This document shows, in pieces, positions 1-6,312 of a stretch of DNA of 12,726 nucleotides. Where the stretch lies: contig JAAXZP010000188.1 of NCBI GenBank assembly GCA_012719815.1, forward strand, positions 1 through 12,726, written 5' to 3'. Positions within the stretch are counted from its first letter, which is position 1. Every line of letters starts with the position of its first letter. The stretch is from Christensenellaceae bacterium (GTDB taxonomy: Bacteria > Bacillota > Clostridia > Christensenellales > SZUA-584). The notes under the pieces are model-generated. The model saw only the letters and a program-made list of their open reading frames with translations, made no database searches and had not been told where the DNA came from. The translations under genes were made by a program, and so were the position numbers.

Positions 1-984
1 ATCAACGAAATAGACAGCGCTTTAAAAGCTTCGGACTTAAAGCTGCGCCTCATGTCCTGGTATGACGACGAATACCCGGTGCTACTGGTGGATACCCGCA
101 GCGGCAAATGTGAAAACATTTTGCTTTGTCAGCTTGACGGCGCGGCTTCGTACGGTTATTATACTAGCGTGGTAATTGCTCCCTGCGCCCTGGCGCGCAA
201 GAAGCGCTTCACATTCGCGGATCTGCTGGATGTTATGGCGCGCCTCAGGTCGCGGCACGGCTGCCCGTGGGACAAGGAGCAGACGCACGAGAGCTTAAAG
301 CGCTACCTGATCGAAGAAGGATACGAGGTGCTGGACGCGATCGACGCGGGCGACATGGACGCTTTGGCCGATGAGCTGGGCGACGTGATGCTGCAGGTGG
401 TGTTCCACGCGCGCATCGCGCAGCAGCAGGGCGAATTCACCATCAGCGACGTCACCACCGCGATATGCCGCAAGATGATCGCGCGCCACCCCCATATATT
501 CGGCGACGTCGTTGCGGATACGCCGGATGCGGTGCTCAGCAACTGGGAGCAGATCAAGATGGAAGAGCGCGGTCAGCAGACGCAGACGGATGTGCTGAAG
601 AACATCCCCCGCAGTATGCCGGCGCTGATGCGCAGCGGCAAGGTGCAGCACAAAGCTGCCCATGTAGGCTTCGATTTCACCGAGGCCGCGCAGGCGGTGG
701 ACAAGCTCCGGGAAGAGATTGACGAGGTGGCAAACGCCCAAAGCCCCGCCGAGCTTGCTGACGAATGCGGAGATCTGCTGTTTGCCGCCGTCAACGTGGT
801 GCGGCTTTACGGAGTCGAGCCGGAGACGGCGCTGCAAAAGGCCACGGACAAGTTCATCGAGCGGTTTTCGCTGGTCGAAAGGCTGGCGGCCGAGCGCAAC
901 GTGGACATGCGCACCTGTGGCCTGGACGTGCTGGACGCCCTCTGGGACGAGGCCAAGGCGGCGGAAGTGGCCAAACAGAATTAA
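1..984 (+). CDS. mazG: MazG-family nucleoside triphosphate pyrophosphohydrolase (YabN type), 5' partial
   Basis: This protein hydrolyses (d)NTPs to the NMP and pyrophosphate and is thought to clean the nucleotide pool of damaged or non-canonical nucleotides. The frame is open from base 1 with no stop, so the gene starts upstream; the ATG at 52 is internal. Roughly the first 65 residues look like the tail of the SAM-dependent tetrapyrrole-methylase domain that Firmicute YabN proteins carry in front of MazG. Two MazG repeats follow. The first contains GCPWDKEQTHESL, then IEEGYE and DELGDVMLQ, the acidic EExxE...ExxD metal-binding helices. The second is a degenerate copy with LREEIDEV and DECGDLLF. 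HPHIFGD lies between them. The stop codon sits inside a 24-bp tandem duplication. hup follows after 107 bp with no clear promoter between, so the two may be cotranscribed, as in many Firmicutes. The MazG assignment is secure; the methylase fusion is inferred from the tail alone. Confidence 0.93.
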   Translation: MNEIDSALKASDLKLRLMSWYDDEYPVLLVDTRSGKCENILLCQLDGAASYGYYTSVVIAPCALARKKRFTFADLLDVMARLRSRHGCPWDKEQTHESLKRYLIEEGYEVLDAIDAGDMDALADELGDVMLQVVFHARIAQQQGEFTISDVTTAICRKMIARHPHIFGDVVADTPDAVLSNWEQIKMEERGQQTQTDVLKNIPRSMPALMRSGKVQHKAAHVGFDFTEAAQAVDKLREEIDEVANAQSPAELADECGDLLFAAVNVVRLYGVEPETALQKATDKFIERFSLVERLAAERNVDMRTCGLDVLDALWDEAKAAEVAKQN

Positions 985-1022
985 ATGCCGAGTTTAGTAC
1001 AGAATTAAATGCCGAGTTTAGT
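975..1022. repeat. Perfect 24-bp tandem duplication across the mazG stop
   Basis: Bases 975-998 and 999-1022 are identical, head to tail. The unit starts ACAGAATTAAATG and ends GAGTTTAGT, and it includes the last two mazG codons and the TAA. Because 24 is a multiple of three, the second copy puts another TAA in the same frame, so read-through would end eight codons later. Each unit holds TAAA...TTTA arms around a GC core, a weak dyad. The pair fills the first third of the mazG-hup spacer. Confidence 0.95.
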
Positions 1023-1091
1023 TTTGAGAGGGCCTGAAAGTCAAATCAACGCCCACAAAACTCAAATACATGAATACAGGAGGAATTTTAA

Positions 1092-1367
1092 ATGAACAAA
1101 ACAGAATTGGTGGCAGCAGTAGCCGAAAAAGCTCAGCTTTCCAAGAAGGATACCGATGCTTGCCTGTCCGCGTTGGTCGATGTGATCAGCAGTACGCTTG
1201 CTGCCGGCGACAAGGTTCAGTGGACCGGTTTTGGTTCTTTTGAACTCCGTCAGAGAGCGGCCCGGAAGGGTATCAACCCGGCCACCGGCGCTCAGATTGA
1301 TATCCCGGCTTCCACTGCGCCCGCTTTCAAACCCGGCAAGGCTTTCAAGGACGCGTTCAGCAAATAA
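1092..1367 (+). CDS. hup: HU-family histone-like DNA-binding protein
   Basis: HU is a small homodimeric nucleoid protein that bends DNA without strong sequence preference. At 91 aa it has the standard family length. The N-terminal helices (MNKTELVAAVAEKAQLSKKDT) are followed by the beta-sheet GFGSFELRQRAARKG, the beta-arm tip INPATG that intercalates its proline into the minor groove, and the conserved end IPASTAPAFKPGKAFKDA. The start is fixed by a strong AGGAGGA (1078-1084), seven bases before the ATG. It follows mazG on the same strand and is closed by a rho-independent terminator just downstream. Its codons are less GC-rich than its neighbours', as is usual for very highly expressed genes. 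Identity is secure; whether it is the only HU in the genome cannot be told from here. Confidence 0.97.
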   Translation: MNKTELVAAVAEKAQLSKKDTDACLSALVDVISSTLAAGDKVQWTGFGSFELRQRAARKGINPATGAQIDIPASTAPAFKPGKAFKDAFSK

Positions 1368-1396
1368 GCCGAATCCATCTTGCCAGATATGGTCAC

Positions 1397-1434
1397 AATA
1401 AGGACACGAATATTGTTCGTGCCCTTATTTGTTT
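1397..1434 (+). terminator. Rho-independent terminator after hup
   Basis: A 14-bp stem (1397-1410 with 1416-1429) has one A-C mismatch and a 5-nt loop TATTG. The 3' arm ends in a T-rich stretch TTATTTGTTT. It lies 30 bp after the hup stop and separates hup from the acyltransferase gene. Confidence 0.85.
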
Positions 1435-1461
1435 GCGCGGATACGGCCCAATAAGTTTTCA

Positions 1462-1490
1462 TTGCGCGGGGCTCTTCCATGATATATTCT
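1462..1490 (+). promoter_or_regulatory. Weak candidate promoter for the acyltransferase-symporter unit
   Basis: After the hup terminator a new promoter is expected. The best candidate is TTGCGC (1462-1467), a 17-bp spacer and TATTCT (1485-1490) inside the AT-rich run GATATATTCTATAAC. Only three of six -35 bases match sigma-A consensus, so this is a guess guided by position. Confidence 0.25.
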
Positions 1491-1540
1491 ATAACAGAGC
1501 AAACAGCAGCCGACGGCTGCAAAACGATTCGGGAGTCAAA

Positions 1541-2740
1541 TTGAAAAATACCGGGATACTCAAAAGGTTCTTAAAAGCGCTGGCGAAATATTCGCTGCTG
1601 TACCTGTATCAGGGCACGTTCGGCCTTTACTTGAGGCTGCGCTACCGGCTCCGGTTCATCGTGCGCACGACGCTCCCCGCCAAAGGCCCATTTTTTTTAT
1701 TGGGGAATCACACCAACAACCTGGACGGACCCTTTTTGCAGTGCTTTTTCCTGCGCCCCATCCATTTTGTGGTGACGGAAGGGGTGTTCAAAAACAAGCT
1801 GCTCGGCGGCCTGCTCAAACTGGTAGATTATATACCCAAGCGCAAGTCCACGAACGACATCGCCGCGATACGCGGCATCATGAATGCCGTTGAGCGCGGC
1901 GGCATCGTGGGCATATTCCCCGAAGGCGGGCGCAGCTGGGACGGCGTGACCGGCCCCCTCACGCCGGCGACATTCCGGCTCATCGGCAGGTTGAACATCC
2001 CCGTGGTGGCGGCCAACATCCGAGGCGGTTATCTTTCGGAGCCGCGCTGGGCGGACCGCAAGCGCCGGGGCCGCGTGGAAGTGCATCTGGAAACAGTGAT
2101 TGAAAGCGGCGCGCACCTCAGCCCGGAGGAAATCGAGCGCCGGGTGACGGCGGCATTGGCGCACAACGAATCCGACTGGCAGCGCAGCGCCCGCATTCCC
2201 TTCCGCGGCCGCGCGCTGTGCCGCGGTATCGAGCGGCTGATGTTCCTCTGCCCCGTGTGCAGCGCACTGGGCTCCGTCGTCTCGGCGGACGACGAAGCGC
2301 ACTGCACCGCCTGCAGGGCGCGCTTTACGCTGGACGTTTACGGCTTTCTCCATTCGGACGGCGCGCCGCTGCCCGCGGACAGCATGGACGGCATCAACGC
2401 CTGGCAGCATCGGCGTATCGCGGAGATGCTGGACGAAACCCCTCATATCCCGCGAATCATGGCCGACGAGGGCGGCATACTGCTGTGCGCCCCGTCGCGC
2501 ACCGAGCCTTTCAGGCGCATCGACAGCGGCAAGGCAATGCTGACGCGCCGGCAGCTCATCATCGGCCGCTACGGCTTCGACCTCGCCGGCATTACCGGCA
2601 TCAACGTCTATTTCAAAAGCCATCTGGAGTTTCAATACCAGAACGCCGACTACCGCATCGGCTTTGAAAACCCGTATGTATCCGCATACAAATGGCAGTG
2701 CGTTCTGGAACAGGCAAAGAAAAGGATTTCAATAGAATGA
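1541..2740 (+). CDS. PlsC-like lysophospholipid acyltransferase with C-terminal zinc ribbon
   Basis: The family transfers an acyl chain from acyl-ACP or acyl-CoA to a lysophospholipid or lysophosphatidate at the inner face of the membrane. The N-terminal half has the hallmark motifs HTNNLD (H57-D62, the HX4D catalytic pair) and FPEGGRS (127-133), plus a preceding hydrophobic segment around 44-54. At 399 aa it is much longer than classic PlsC (about 240). Residues 237-258 carry CPVC and CTAC 14 residues apart, a zinc-ribbon-like unit. About 310-395 resembles a PH/GRAM-like beta module (LTRRQLIIG ... YRIGFENPYVSAYKWQ). I chose the TTG at 1541, preceded by GGGAG five bases upstream. An earlier in-frame TTG at 1433 lies in the hup terminator and has no ribosome site. 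The stop overlaps the next gene as ATGA. The acyltransferase fold is secure; the substrate is unknown. Confidence 0.85.
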   Translation: MKNTGILKRFLKALAKYSLLYLYQGTFGLYLRLRYRLRFIVRTTLPAKGPFFLLGNHTNNLDGPFLQCFFLRPIHFVVTEGVFKNKLLGGLLKLVDYIPKRKSTNDIAAIRGIMNAVERGGIVGIFPEGGRSWDGVTGPLTPATFRLIGRLNIPVVAANIRGGYLSEPRWADRKRRGRVEVHLETVIESGAHLSPEEIERRVTAALAHNESDWQRSARIPFRGRALCRGIERLMFLCPVCSALGSVVSADDEAHCTACRARFTLDVYGFLHSDGAPLPADSMDGINAWQHRRIAEMLDETPHIPRIMADEGGILLCAPSRTEPFRRIDSGKAMLTRRQLIIGRYGFDLAGITGINVYFKSHLEFQYQNADYRIGFENPYVSAYKWQCVLEQAKKRISIE

Positions 2741-4203
2741 AAAAGCATCACTGCGGGCAGGCAGCATCGGATGTCACCAAAAAAATACCCTTCGGCGTGA
2801 AACTGGGCTACGGCATCGGCACGCTGGGCTACGCGGTGCCGTTCCAGCTGCTGTCCAGCTTCTTCCTGTTTTACTGCACCGCCGTACTGGGGATATCGGG
2901 CGCTGCGGCCGGCGCAATGATGTCCGCCAGCACCATCTGGGACGCAGTGACGGACCCCGGCATGGGCTACATATCCGACCACACCAGCCGCAAAATACTG
3001 TTCGGACGCCGCCTGTTCTACATATTCATTGGCGCAATCGGGTTTGCTTTGGTCAATTTCCTGATATGGCGCGTGGACCCGCAGTTGCGCGGCGGCGAGG
3101 CGGACACCGTCAAGGTGGTGTGGGTGGCCGCTCTGCTGATGCTGTTCAAGACATTTTCCACCGTCTACACCACGCCGTATCTCGCGCTGGGCGCGGAGCT
3201 TTCCAGCGACTACAACGAGCGCAACGCGGTGCAGTCGTACCGCACGGCGTTCTTCTTCCTGGGCTTTTTGTTCCCTTCCGTGCTGGGCATGGCGCTGTTC
3301 TTCCGCCCGACTGGCGCTTACCCCAACGGGCAGCTGAATCCCGCAGCCTATGCGGCGCTGGGCCTCACCGTCTCCATACTGACGCTGGTGTGCGCGGGAG
3401 TCTGCCTGGCGCTCACGTACAGGCACCGCCTTATCTACACCCCGCCCAAGGTGAAGCGCAACCCCGTCATCGGACTGTTCAGGGAAATCGCCGAAGCCAT
3501 GAAGCTGTCCGACTTTCGCAATATCAGCCTGGCGCTGCTGTTCATCAACTCGGCGATGGGCATTGTCAGCGCGGTCGGCGTGCATGTGTTCACCTATACG
3601 TTCGGCTTCACCAACAGCCAGATCGCGCTGGTGTTCGGCGTGCTGTTTGTCACGGCGCTGATCGCCCAGCCCGCCTGGGTGCTGTTCGCCAACAGATACG
3701 ACAAACGCCGGGCGCTGATCGCGTGCCTTTGGATCAACATTGCGGTGTCGGTGCTGTTCGTGGTCTGCGTGTTTGCCAGCGCATGGATTGCGGACCATTA
3801 CCTCACGGTGATGCCGCTGGCAGTGCTGATCGGTTTTTCGATGGGCGGCAGCATTGCCCTGCCTTATTCGATGATTTCCGACACCATCGACAAGGACGCG
3901 TATGAATCCGGCTCGCGCAAGGAAGGCGTGTTCTACGGCTGCGCCACATTCCTGTATAAGATATCCCAGTCGCTCGCGGTGTTCTTCGTGGGCGCGCTGC
4001 TTGATGTCATCAAATTCGATTCCTCCATCGTGCAGGAGCCGAGCGTCTATCTGAAGCTCGGGCTGATACTGCCGGCAGGATTCCTTATCTGCTTCACGGT
4101 GGCGCTTATTTTCGCCTACAGGTATACGCTGACCCGCGAAAAGGTCACTGAATACCAGAAGGCGTTGCAGCAGCGTCCGGAACAAGATTCAGCTTCAGGC
4201 TGA
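2737..4203 (+). CDS. MFS symporter of the GPH/MelB family
   Basis: A 488-aa membrane protein with about twelve hydrophobic segments, as expected for a major-facilitator cation symporter. It has the glycoside-pentoside-hexuronide (MelB) signature: WDAVTDPGMGYISD holds D69 and D73, matching the paired aspartates of the MelB cation site. The late motif SDTIDKDAYESGSRKEGVFYG precedes K408 in TM11, where MelB has its conserved lysine. The cytoplasmic loop DHTSRKILFGRR also fits. The ATG at 2737 overlaps the acyltransferase TGA (ATGA), with AAAGGA about ten bases upstream, so translation is probably coupled. Family members carry sugars, but the same fold includes the vertebrate lysophosphatidylcholine symporter MFSD2A, which is relevant given the acyltransferase partner. 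The 3' end overlaps the convergent phosphatase gene by 59 bp. The family is secure; the substrate is not known. Confidence 0.88.
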   Translation: MKKHHCGQAASDVTKKIPFGVKLGYGIGTLGYAVPFQLLSSFFLFYCTAVLGISGAAAGAMMSASTIWDAVTDPGMGYISDHTSRKILFGRRLFYIFIGAIGFALVNFLIWRVDPQLRGGEADTVKVVWVAALLMLFKTFSTVYTTPYLALGAELSSDYNERNAVQSYRTAFFFLGFLFPSVLGMALFFRPTGAYPNGQLNPAAYAALGLTVSILTLVCAGVCLALTYRHRLIYTPPKVKRNPVIGLFREIAEAMKLSDFRNISLALLFINSAMGIVSAVGVHVFTYTFGFTNSQIALVFGVLFVTALIAQPAWVLFANRYDKRRALIACLWINIAVSVLFVVCVFASAWIADHYLTVMPLAVLIGFSMGGSIALPYSMISDTIDKDAYESGSRKEGVFYGCATFLYKISQSLAVFFVGALLDVIKFDSSIVQEPSVYLKLGLILPAGFLICFTVALIFAYRYTLTREKVTEYQKALQQRPEQDSASG

Positions 4204-5071
4204 GATAGCCTTCCAGGTTGTCGCAGTCGCTCACCACGATGCGGTCGGCTCCCGCCAGTTCCATGAACTCGCGGCAGAGCATCGCGCCGAACACGATCAC
4301 ATCCGCCTTTTTCTCCGGCAGCCCGGCGATCTGCTCGCGCTGCCGCTTTGTTTTGCTCATCAGCATGGCCTCCAGCCGTTTCACCGTTTCCAGGCTGAGC
4401 ACATACCCGTGCACGCGCTCAGCGTCGTATTCCGTCAGCTCAAGGTCCAGCGCCGCAAGCGCCGTGGCCGTTCCGCCGATACCGGTGTAGGTAAACCCCT
4501 CCGGCGCGGGAATACCACTGAAGGTGCTGCGGATATGGGCGCGGGCGCACTCGAAAGCCCTGGGGTCCGCCTCGTCCGCGGAGGGGAACATCTGCAGCAG
4601 CCGGACGGTGCCGACATTGAAGCTGTGCCGAAACAAAGGCTTATGCAGAGTGCCCGTCATCACCTCGGTGCTGCCGCCGCCGATGTCGAACATGCCGCCA
4701 AAGCCGCCCACGCTGCCGGCAAAGCCGAGTATCGCCTCGTTATCGCCCGATATGATATCTATATCCACGCCGCATTCACGGCGGATGTAATCCGTGAACT
4801 CGTCGCGGTTCTCCGCGTCCCGGACGGCGCTGGTCGCAAAGCACATAAAGCGCTCTGCCGCGCCGTATTCCCGGCTGATGGCCAGAAACTCGCGCAGCGC
4901 CTGTCGCGTGCGCTCCATCGCCGCCGGCACGATGACGCGCCGGTCCACCATGCCCTCGCCCACGCGGATGAGCCGCAGCGTCTTGTAGTCCGCCACTATC
5001 CTGCCGTCTTCAACATGCGCGATCATCAGCCGCGCCGAGTTTGTCCCGATGTCCACTACCGCGTACCGCAT
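4145..5071 (-). CDS. Ppx/GppA-family phosphatase (exopolyphosphatase / pppGpp phosphatase), short form
   Basis: This ASKHA-fold family removes terminal phosphate from polyphosphate or from pppGpp. The 308-aa protein has only the core domain and lacks the C-terminal HD-like domain of the 500-aa enterobacterial enzymes. Visible motifs are DIGTNSARL (7-15), ATSAVRDA (79-86), DIGGGSTEV (129-137) and GIGGTATALA (197-206). Where relatives usually read ISG-x-EEA this one reads ISGDNEA (107-113), a changed residue in a conserved acidic stretch. The start at 5071 gives the family N-terminus MRYAVVDIGTNSA, with GGGGG six bases upstream; a longer frame reaching 5158 runs through the promoter and terminator and is rejected. 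It has its own extended -10 promoter. It lies after divIC on the same strand and overlaps the MFS gene tail to tail. Family secure, substrate not. Confidence 0.9.
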   Translation of the reverse strand: MRYAVVDIGTNSARLMIAHVEDGRIVADYKTLRLIRVGEGMVDRRVIVPAAMERTRQALREFLAISREYGAAERFMCFATSAVRDAENRDEFTDYIRRECGVDIDIISGDNEAILGFAGSVGGFGGMFDIGGGSTEVMTGTLHKPLFRHSFNVGTVRLLQMFPSADEADPRAFECARAHIRSTFSGIPAPEGFTYTGIGGTATALAALDLELTEYDAERVHGYVLSLETVKRLEAMLMSKTKRQREQIAGLPEKKADVIVFGAMLCREFMELAGADRIVVSDCDNLEGYLSLKLNLVPDAAATPSGIQ

Positions 5072-5101
5072 CAATACCCCCGCTTTATGTTGTCGAATAA
5101 G

Positions 5102-5131
5102 ATTATAACATACAAAAAAGACAGCATACAA
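5102..5131 (-). promoter_or_regulatory. Extended -10 sigma-A promoter for the Ppx/GppA gene
   Basis: Read on the - strand, TGTTATAAT (5110-5102) is a perfect extended -10 (TGn-TATAAT). The -35 is poor (TTGTAT, 5131-5126, 18-bp spacer), as is common when the TG extension is present. Transcription would start near 5095, leaving a leader of about 24 nt with the GGGGG ribosome site. The -35 falls in the T-tract of the divIC terminator. Confidence 0.7.
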
Positions 5132-5152
5132 AAAAGCGCCGTGCCCGACGCT
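5130..5152 (-). terminator. Rho-independent terminator after divIC
   Basis: On the - strand AGCGTC (5152-5147) pairs with GGCGCT (5140-5135), including one G-T, around a 6-nt loop GGGCAC, directly followed by TTTTTTG. It lies 18 bp after the divIC stop and ends the yabP-yabQ-divIC transcript. Confidence 0.75.
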
Positions 5153-5170
5153 TCCCATCGTTTCGGCGGC

Positions 5171-5464
5171 CTAATCCTGCTTTTCCGCGCCGCCTGTCTC
5201 GAATACCAGCTCATCGGCATACACAAGCCCCAGCTTCTCATGTGCCGTGTCCTCCACGTACTGCCGGGTGTCCATATAGTCACTCCTGTGCTGCAGCCGG
5301 TTGAGAGCCGTCTGGATCTGCTCGTACTGCTGGACCAGCGCCTCCTGCTCCGCCATCAGCTTGCCGATGTTGACCTGCTGCGTGTAGATCGCAAAACCCG
5401 TATAGAGGCGGAAACAGGCCAATATAATGAGCTTGAAACGGAGTTTAATTGTTCGCTTTTTCAT
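5171..5464 (-). CDS. divIC: Septum formation initiator family protein (DivIC/FtsB)
   Basis: A bitopic division protein that, with FtsL and DivIB/FtsQ, forms the trimeric complex activating septal wall synthesis. The 97-aa chain has a short basic cytoplasmic N-terminus (MKKRTIKLRFK), one membrane segment at about 11-28 (LIILACFRLYTGFAIYT, unusually with an arginine inside it), a coiled coil at about 30-60, and the family end signature, here SDYMDTRQYVEDTAHEKLGL, where relatives read DYIE..AREKLG. Length and order match the family. The ATG at 5464 has GAGGGG three bases upstream. It follows yabQ by 115 bp, containing a small hairpin, and keeps the yabP-yabQ-divIC order known from Bacillus and Clostridia. 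divIC normally needs vegetative expression, so an internal promoter after yabQ is likely, but I find only an AT-rich TATATATA near 5525-5532. Confidence 0.88.
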   Translation of the reverse strand: MKKRTIKLRFKLIILACFRLYTGFAIYTQQVNIGKLMAEQEALVQQYEQIQTALNRLQHRSDYMDTRQYVEDTAHEKLGLVYADELVFETGGAEKQD

Positions 5465-5482
5465 GACCCCTCACAAAACACA

Positions 5483-5502
5483 CGAAAAGTTACAGCTTTT
5501 CG
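5483..5502 (-). other. Perfect 7-bp hairpin between yabQ and divIC
   Basis: CGAAAAG and CTTTTCG (5502-5496 and 5489-5483 on the - strand) pair perfectly around the loop CTGTAA. The following TGTGTTTTG is a poor U-tract, so this would be at best a weak terminator or attenuator between the sporulation genes and divIC. Confidence 0.45.
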
Positions 5503-5579
5503 CTTCAACTGCGCCGCTTGTCCTATATATACGCAGCGCAAGACCCCATGAAACAGTACCGTATGGTATTCGACACTGC

Positions 5580-5945
5580 CTATGAGATATCCTGCCTGTT
5601 TCCGGAAATATGGTCGTCTTTTTTGCGCGCGGCACGGAGCCGCTGCCTGATCTTGCCGCCCAGGAAACGGAAAAACATCGACAGGCCTGCCATATAAAGC
5701 GCAAAGCCCAGCGCGAGGCCCAGGAAGATAAACAGGCGCAGCTCTCCGGAACTCGCGATATACAACACCGCAAACACGATAATGCCCAGCGTGATGATAA
5801 ACAGTACGTCGAGCACTATCGTCAGCCAGCGGCCCCTATTGACGATGCGCCGGATGAGCCGGTAGATGTCGTAGGCCACGCCCACGAGCAGGCCGCCGTA
5901 CACGGTGATCAGGAATATGTAGACCTGCGGCGCTGTCGTTTCCAT
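5580..5945 (-). CDS. yabQ: Spore cortex biosynthesis protein YabQ
   Basis: YabQ is a mother-cell membrane protein that localises to the forespore outer membrane and is needed to make the spore cortex. The 121-aa protein has about four hydrophobic segments. It shows the family pattern: an N-terminal Q-V-Y-I-F segment, then GGLLVGVAYDIYRLIRRI (17-34), then LDVLFIITLGIIVFA (45-59), then SSGELRLFIFLGLALG (65-80), ending in a basic tail. The ATG at 5945 is eight bp after the yabP stop and has AGGAGAGG two bases upstream, so the pair is tightly coupled. The tail from about 109 (KDDHISGNRQDIS) is hydrophilic and probably not conserved. The assignment rests on the GVAYDIYR and GELR motifs and on the neighbour yabP. 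Confidence 0.88.
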   Translation of the reverse strand: METTAPQVYIFLITVYGGLLVGVAYDIYRLIRRIVNRGRWLTIVLDVLFIITLGIIVFAVLYIASSGELRLFIFLGLALGFALYMAGLSMFFRFLGGKIRQRLRAARKKDDHISGNRQDIS

Positions 5946-5953
5946 GGCCTCTC

Positions 5954-6253
5954 CTACTTGAACACCCGCGAGAACACGCCGCGCTTGGCGCGCTCCTCCT
6001 CATGGTCCGCATAGTCGATGCTCTGGATTTTGCCGTCCACCACCAGCTGACCGTCCTCCAGGCTCAGCTTGCTGATGTGCAGGTCCTCCCCCGTGATGGT
6101 GATAAAGCCGTGGTTGGACAGCAGTATCACCTCGTTTTCGTTGAAGCTGTCCACGTCCTCCACCGCCGTCACCACCACCTTGGTCCGCGAGTCGATGACG
6201 ACTTTGTGCGGCGCTTTGCTGACAGGTCTTTCGATGGATTCCTCAATGTACAT
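5954..6253 (-). CDS. yabP: Sporulation protein YabP
   Basis: YabP is a small sigma-E-dependent mother-cell protein required for normal sporulation; its mechanism is unknown. The 99-aa sequence has the full family pattern: HKVVIDSRTKVVVTAVEDVDSF (16-37, the signature -EDVDSF-), VILLSNHGFITITGEDLHISKLSLEDG (42-68) and VVDGKIQSIDY (71-81). I chose the ATG at 6253, giving MYIEESIE, because AAGGAG lies eight bases upstream. The longer frame to 6280 would start at about the predicted transcription start and before the ribosome site. It leads a transcript with yabQ and divIC. In most Firmicutes rqcP (yabO) sits directly before it; here the upstream neighbour is an unrelated flavodoxin-ferredoxin gene. 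Confidence 0.93.
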   Translation of the reverse strand: MYIEESIERPVSKAPHKVVIDSRTKVVVTAVEDVDSFNENEVILLSNHGFITITGEDLHISKLSLEDGQLVVDGKIQSIDYADHEEERAKRGVFSRVFK

Positions 6254-6285
6254 GACAATAGCTCCTTTTCTGAAGTGCACAATAG

Positions 6286-6312
6286 AATATATGCACAGCC
6301 GGAGCTATGTAT
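6286..6312 (-). promoter_or_regulatory. Candidate sigma-E promoter for yabP-yabQ
   Basis: On the - strand CATATATT (6293-6286) fits the mother-cell sigma-E -10 consensus CATAYAHT at every position. An ATA triplet (6312-6310, in GTATACA) lies 16 bases before it, the usual place for the sigma-E -35 core. Transcription would start near 6279, about 26 nt before the yabP ATG and just upstream of its AAGGAG. yabP is a known sigma-E gene in Bacillus subtilis, which supports the call. Confidence 0.6.

Noticed and set aside
1433..1540. Longer N-terminus for the acyltransferase from a TTG at 1433
   Set aside because: That TTG lies in the hup terminator tail without a ribosome site, and the added residues do not resemble the family.
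2692..2736. Upstream start for the symporter
   Set aside because: The added 15 residues overlap the acyltransferase coding end and are not membrane-like. The ATG at 2737 has a better-placed AAAGGA and a standard ATGA overlap.
2650..4185. 511-codon open frame antisense to the symporter gene
   Set aside because: Its product is rich in R, H, Q and A with no membrane or domain pattern. It mirrors the GC-rich third positions of the true gene and has no ribosome site.
4409..5551. 380-codon open frame on the + strand across the phosphatase and divIC genes
   Set aside because: It covers two well-recognised - strand genes and their promoter and terminator, and its translation shows no known fold.
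6258..6308. 8-bp inverted repeat ATAGCTCC / GGAGCTAT flanking the yabP promoter
   Set aside because: One arm is the ribosome site and the other lies upstream of the predicted transcript start, 35 bp apart. Most likely chance.
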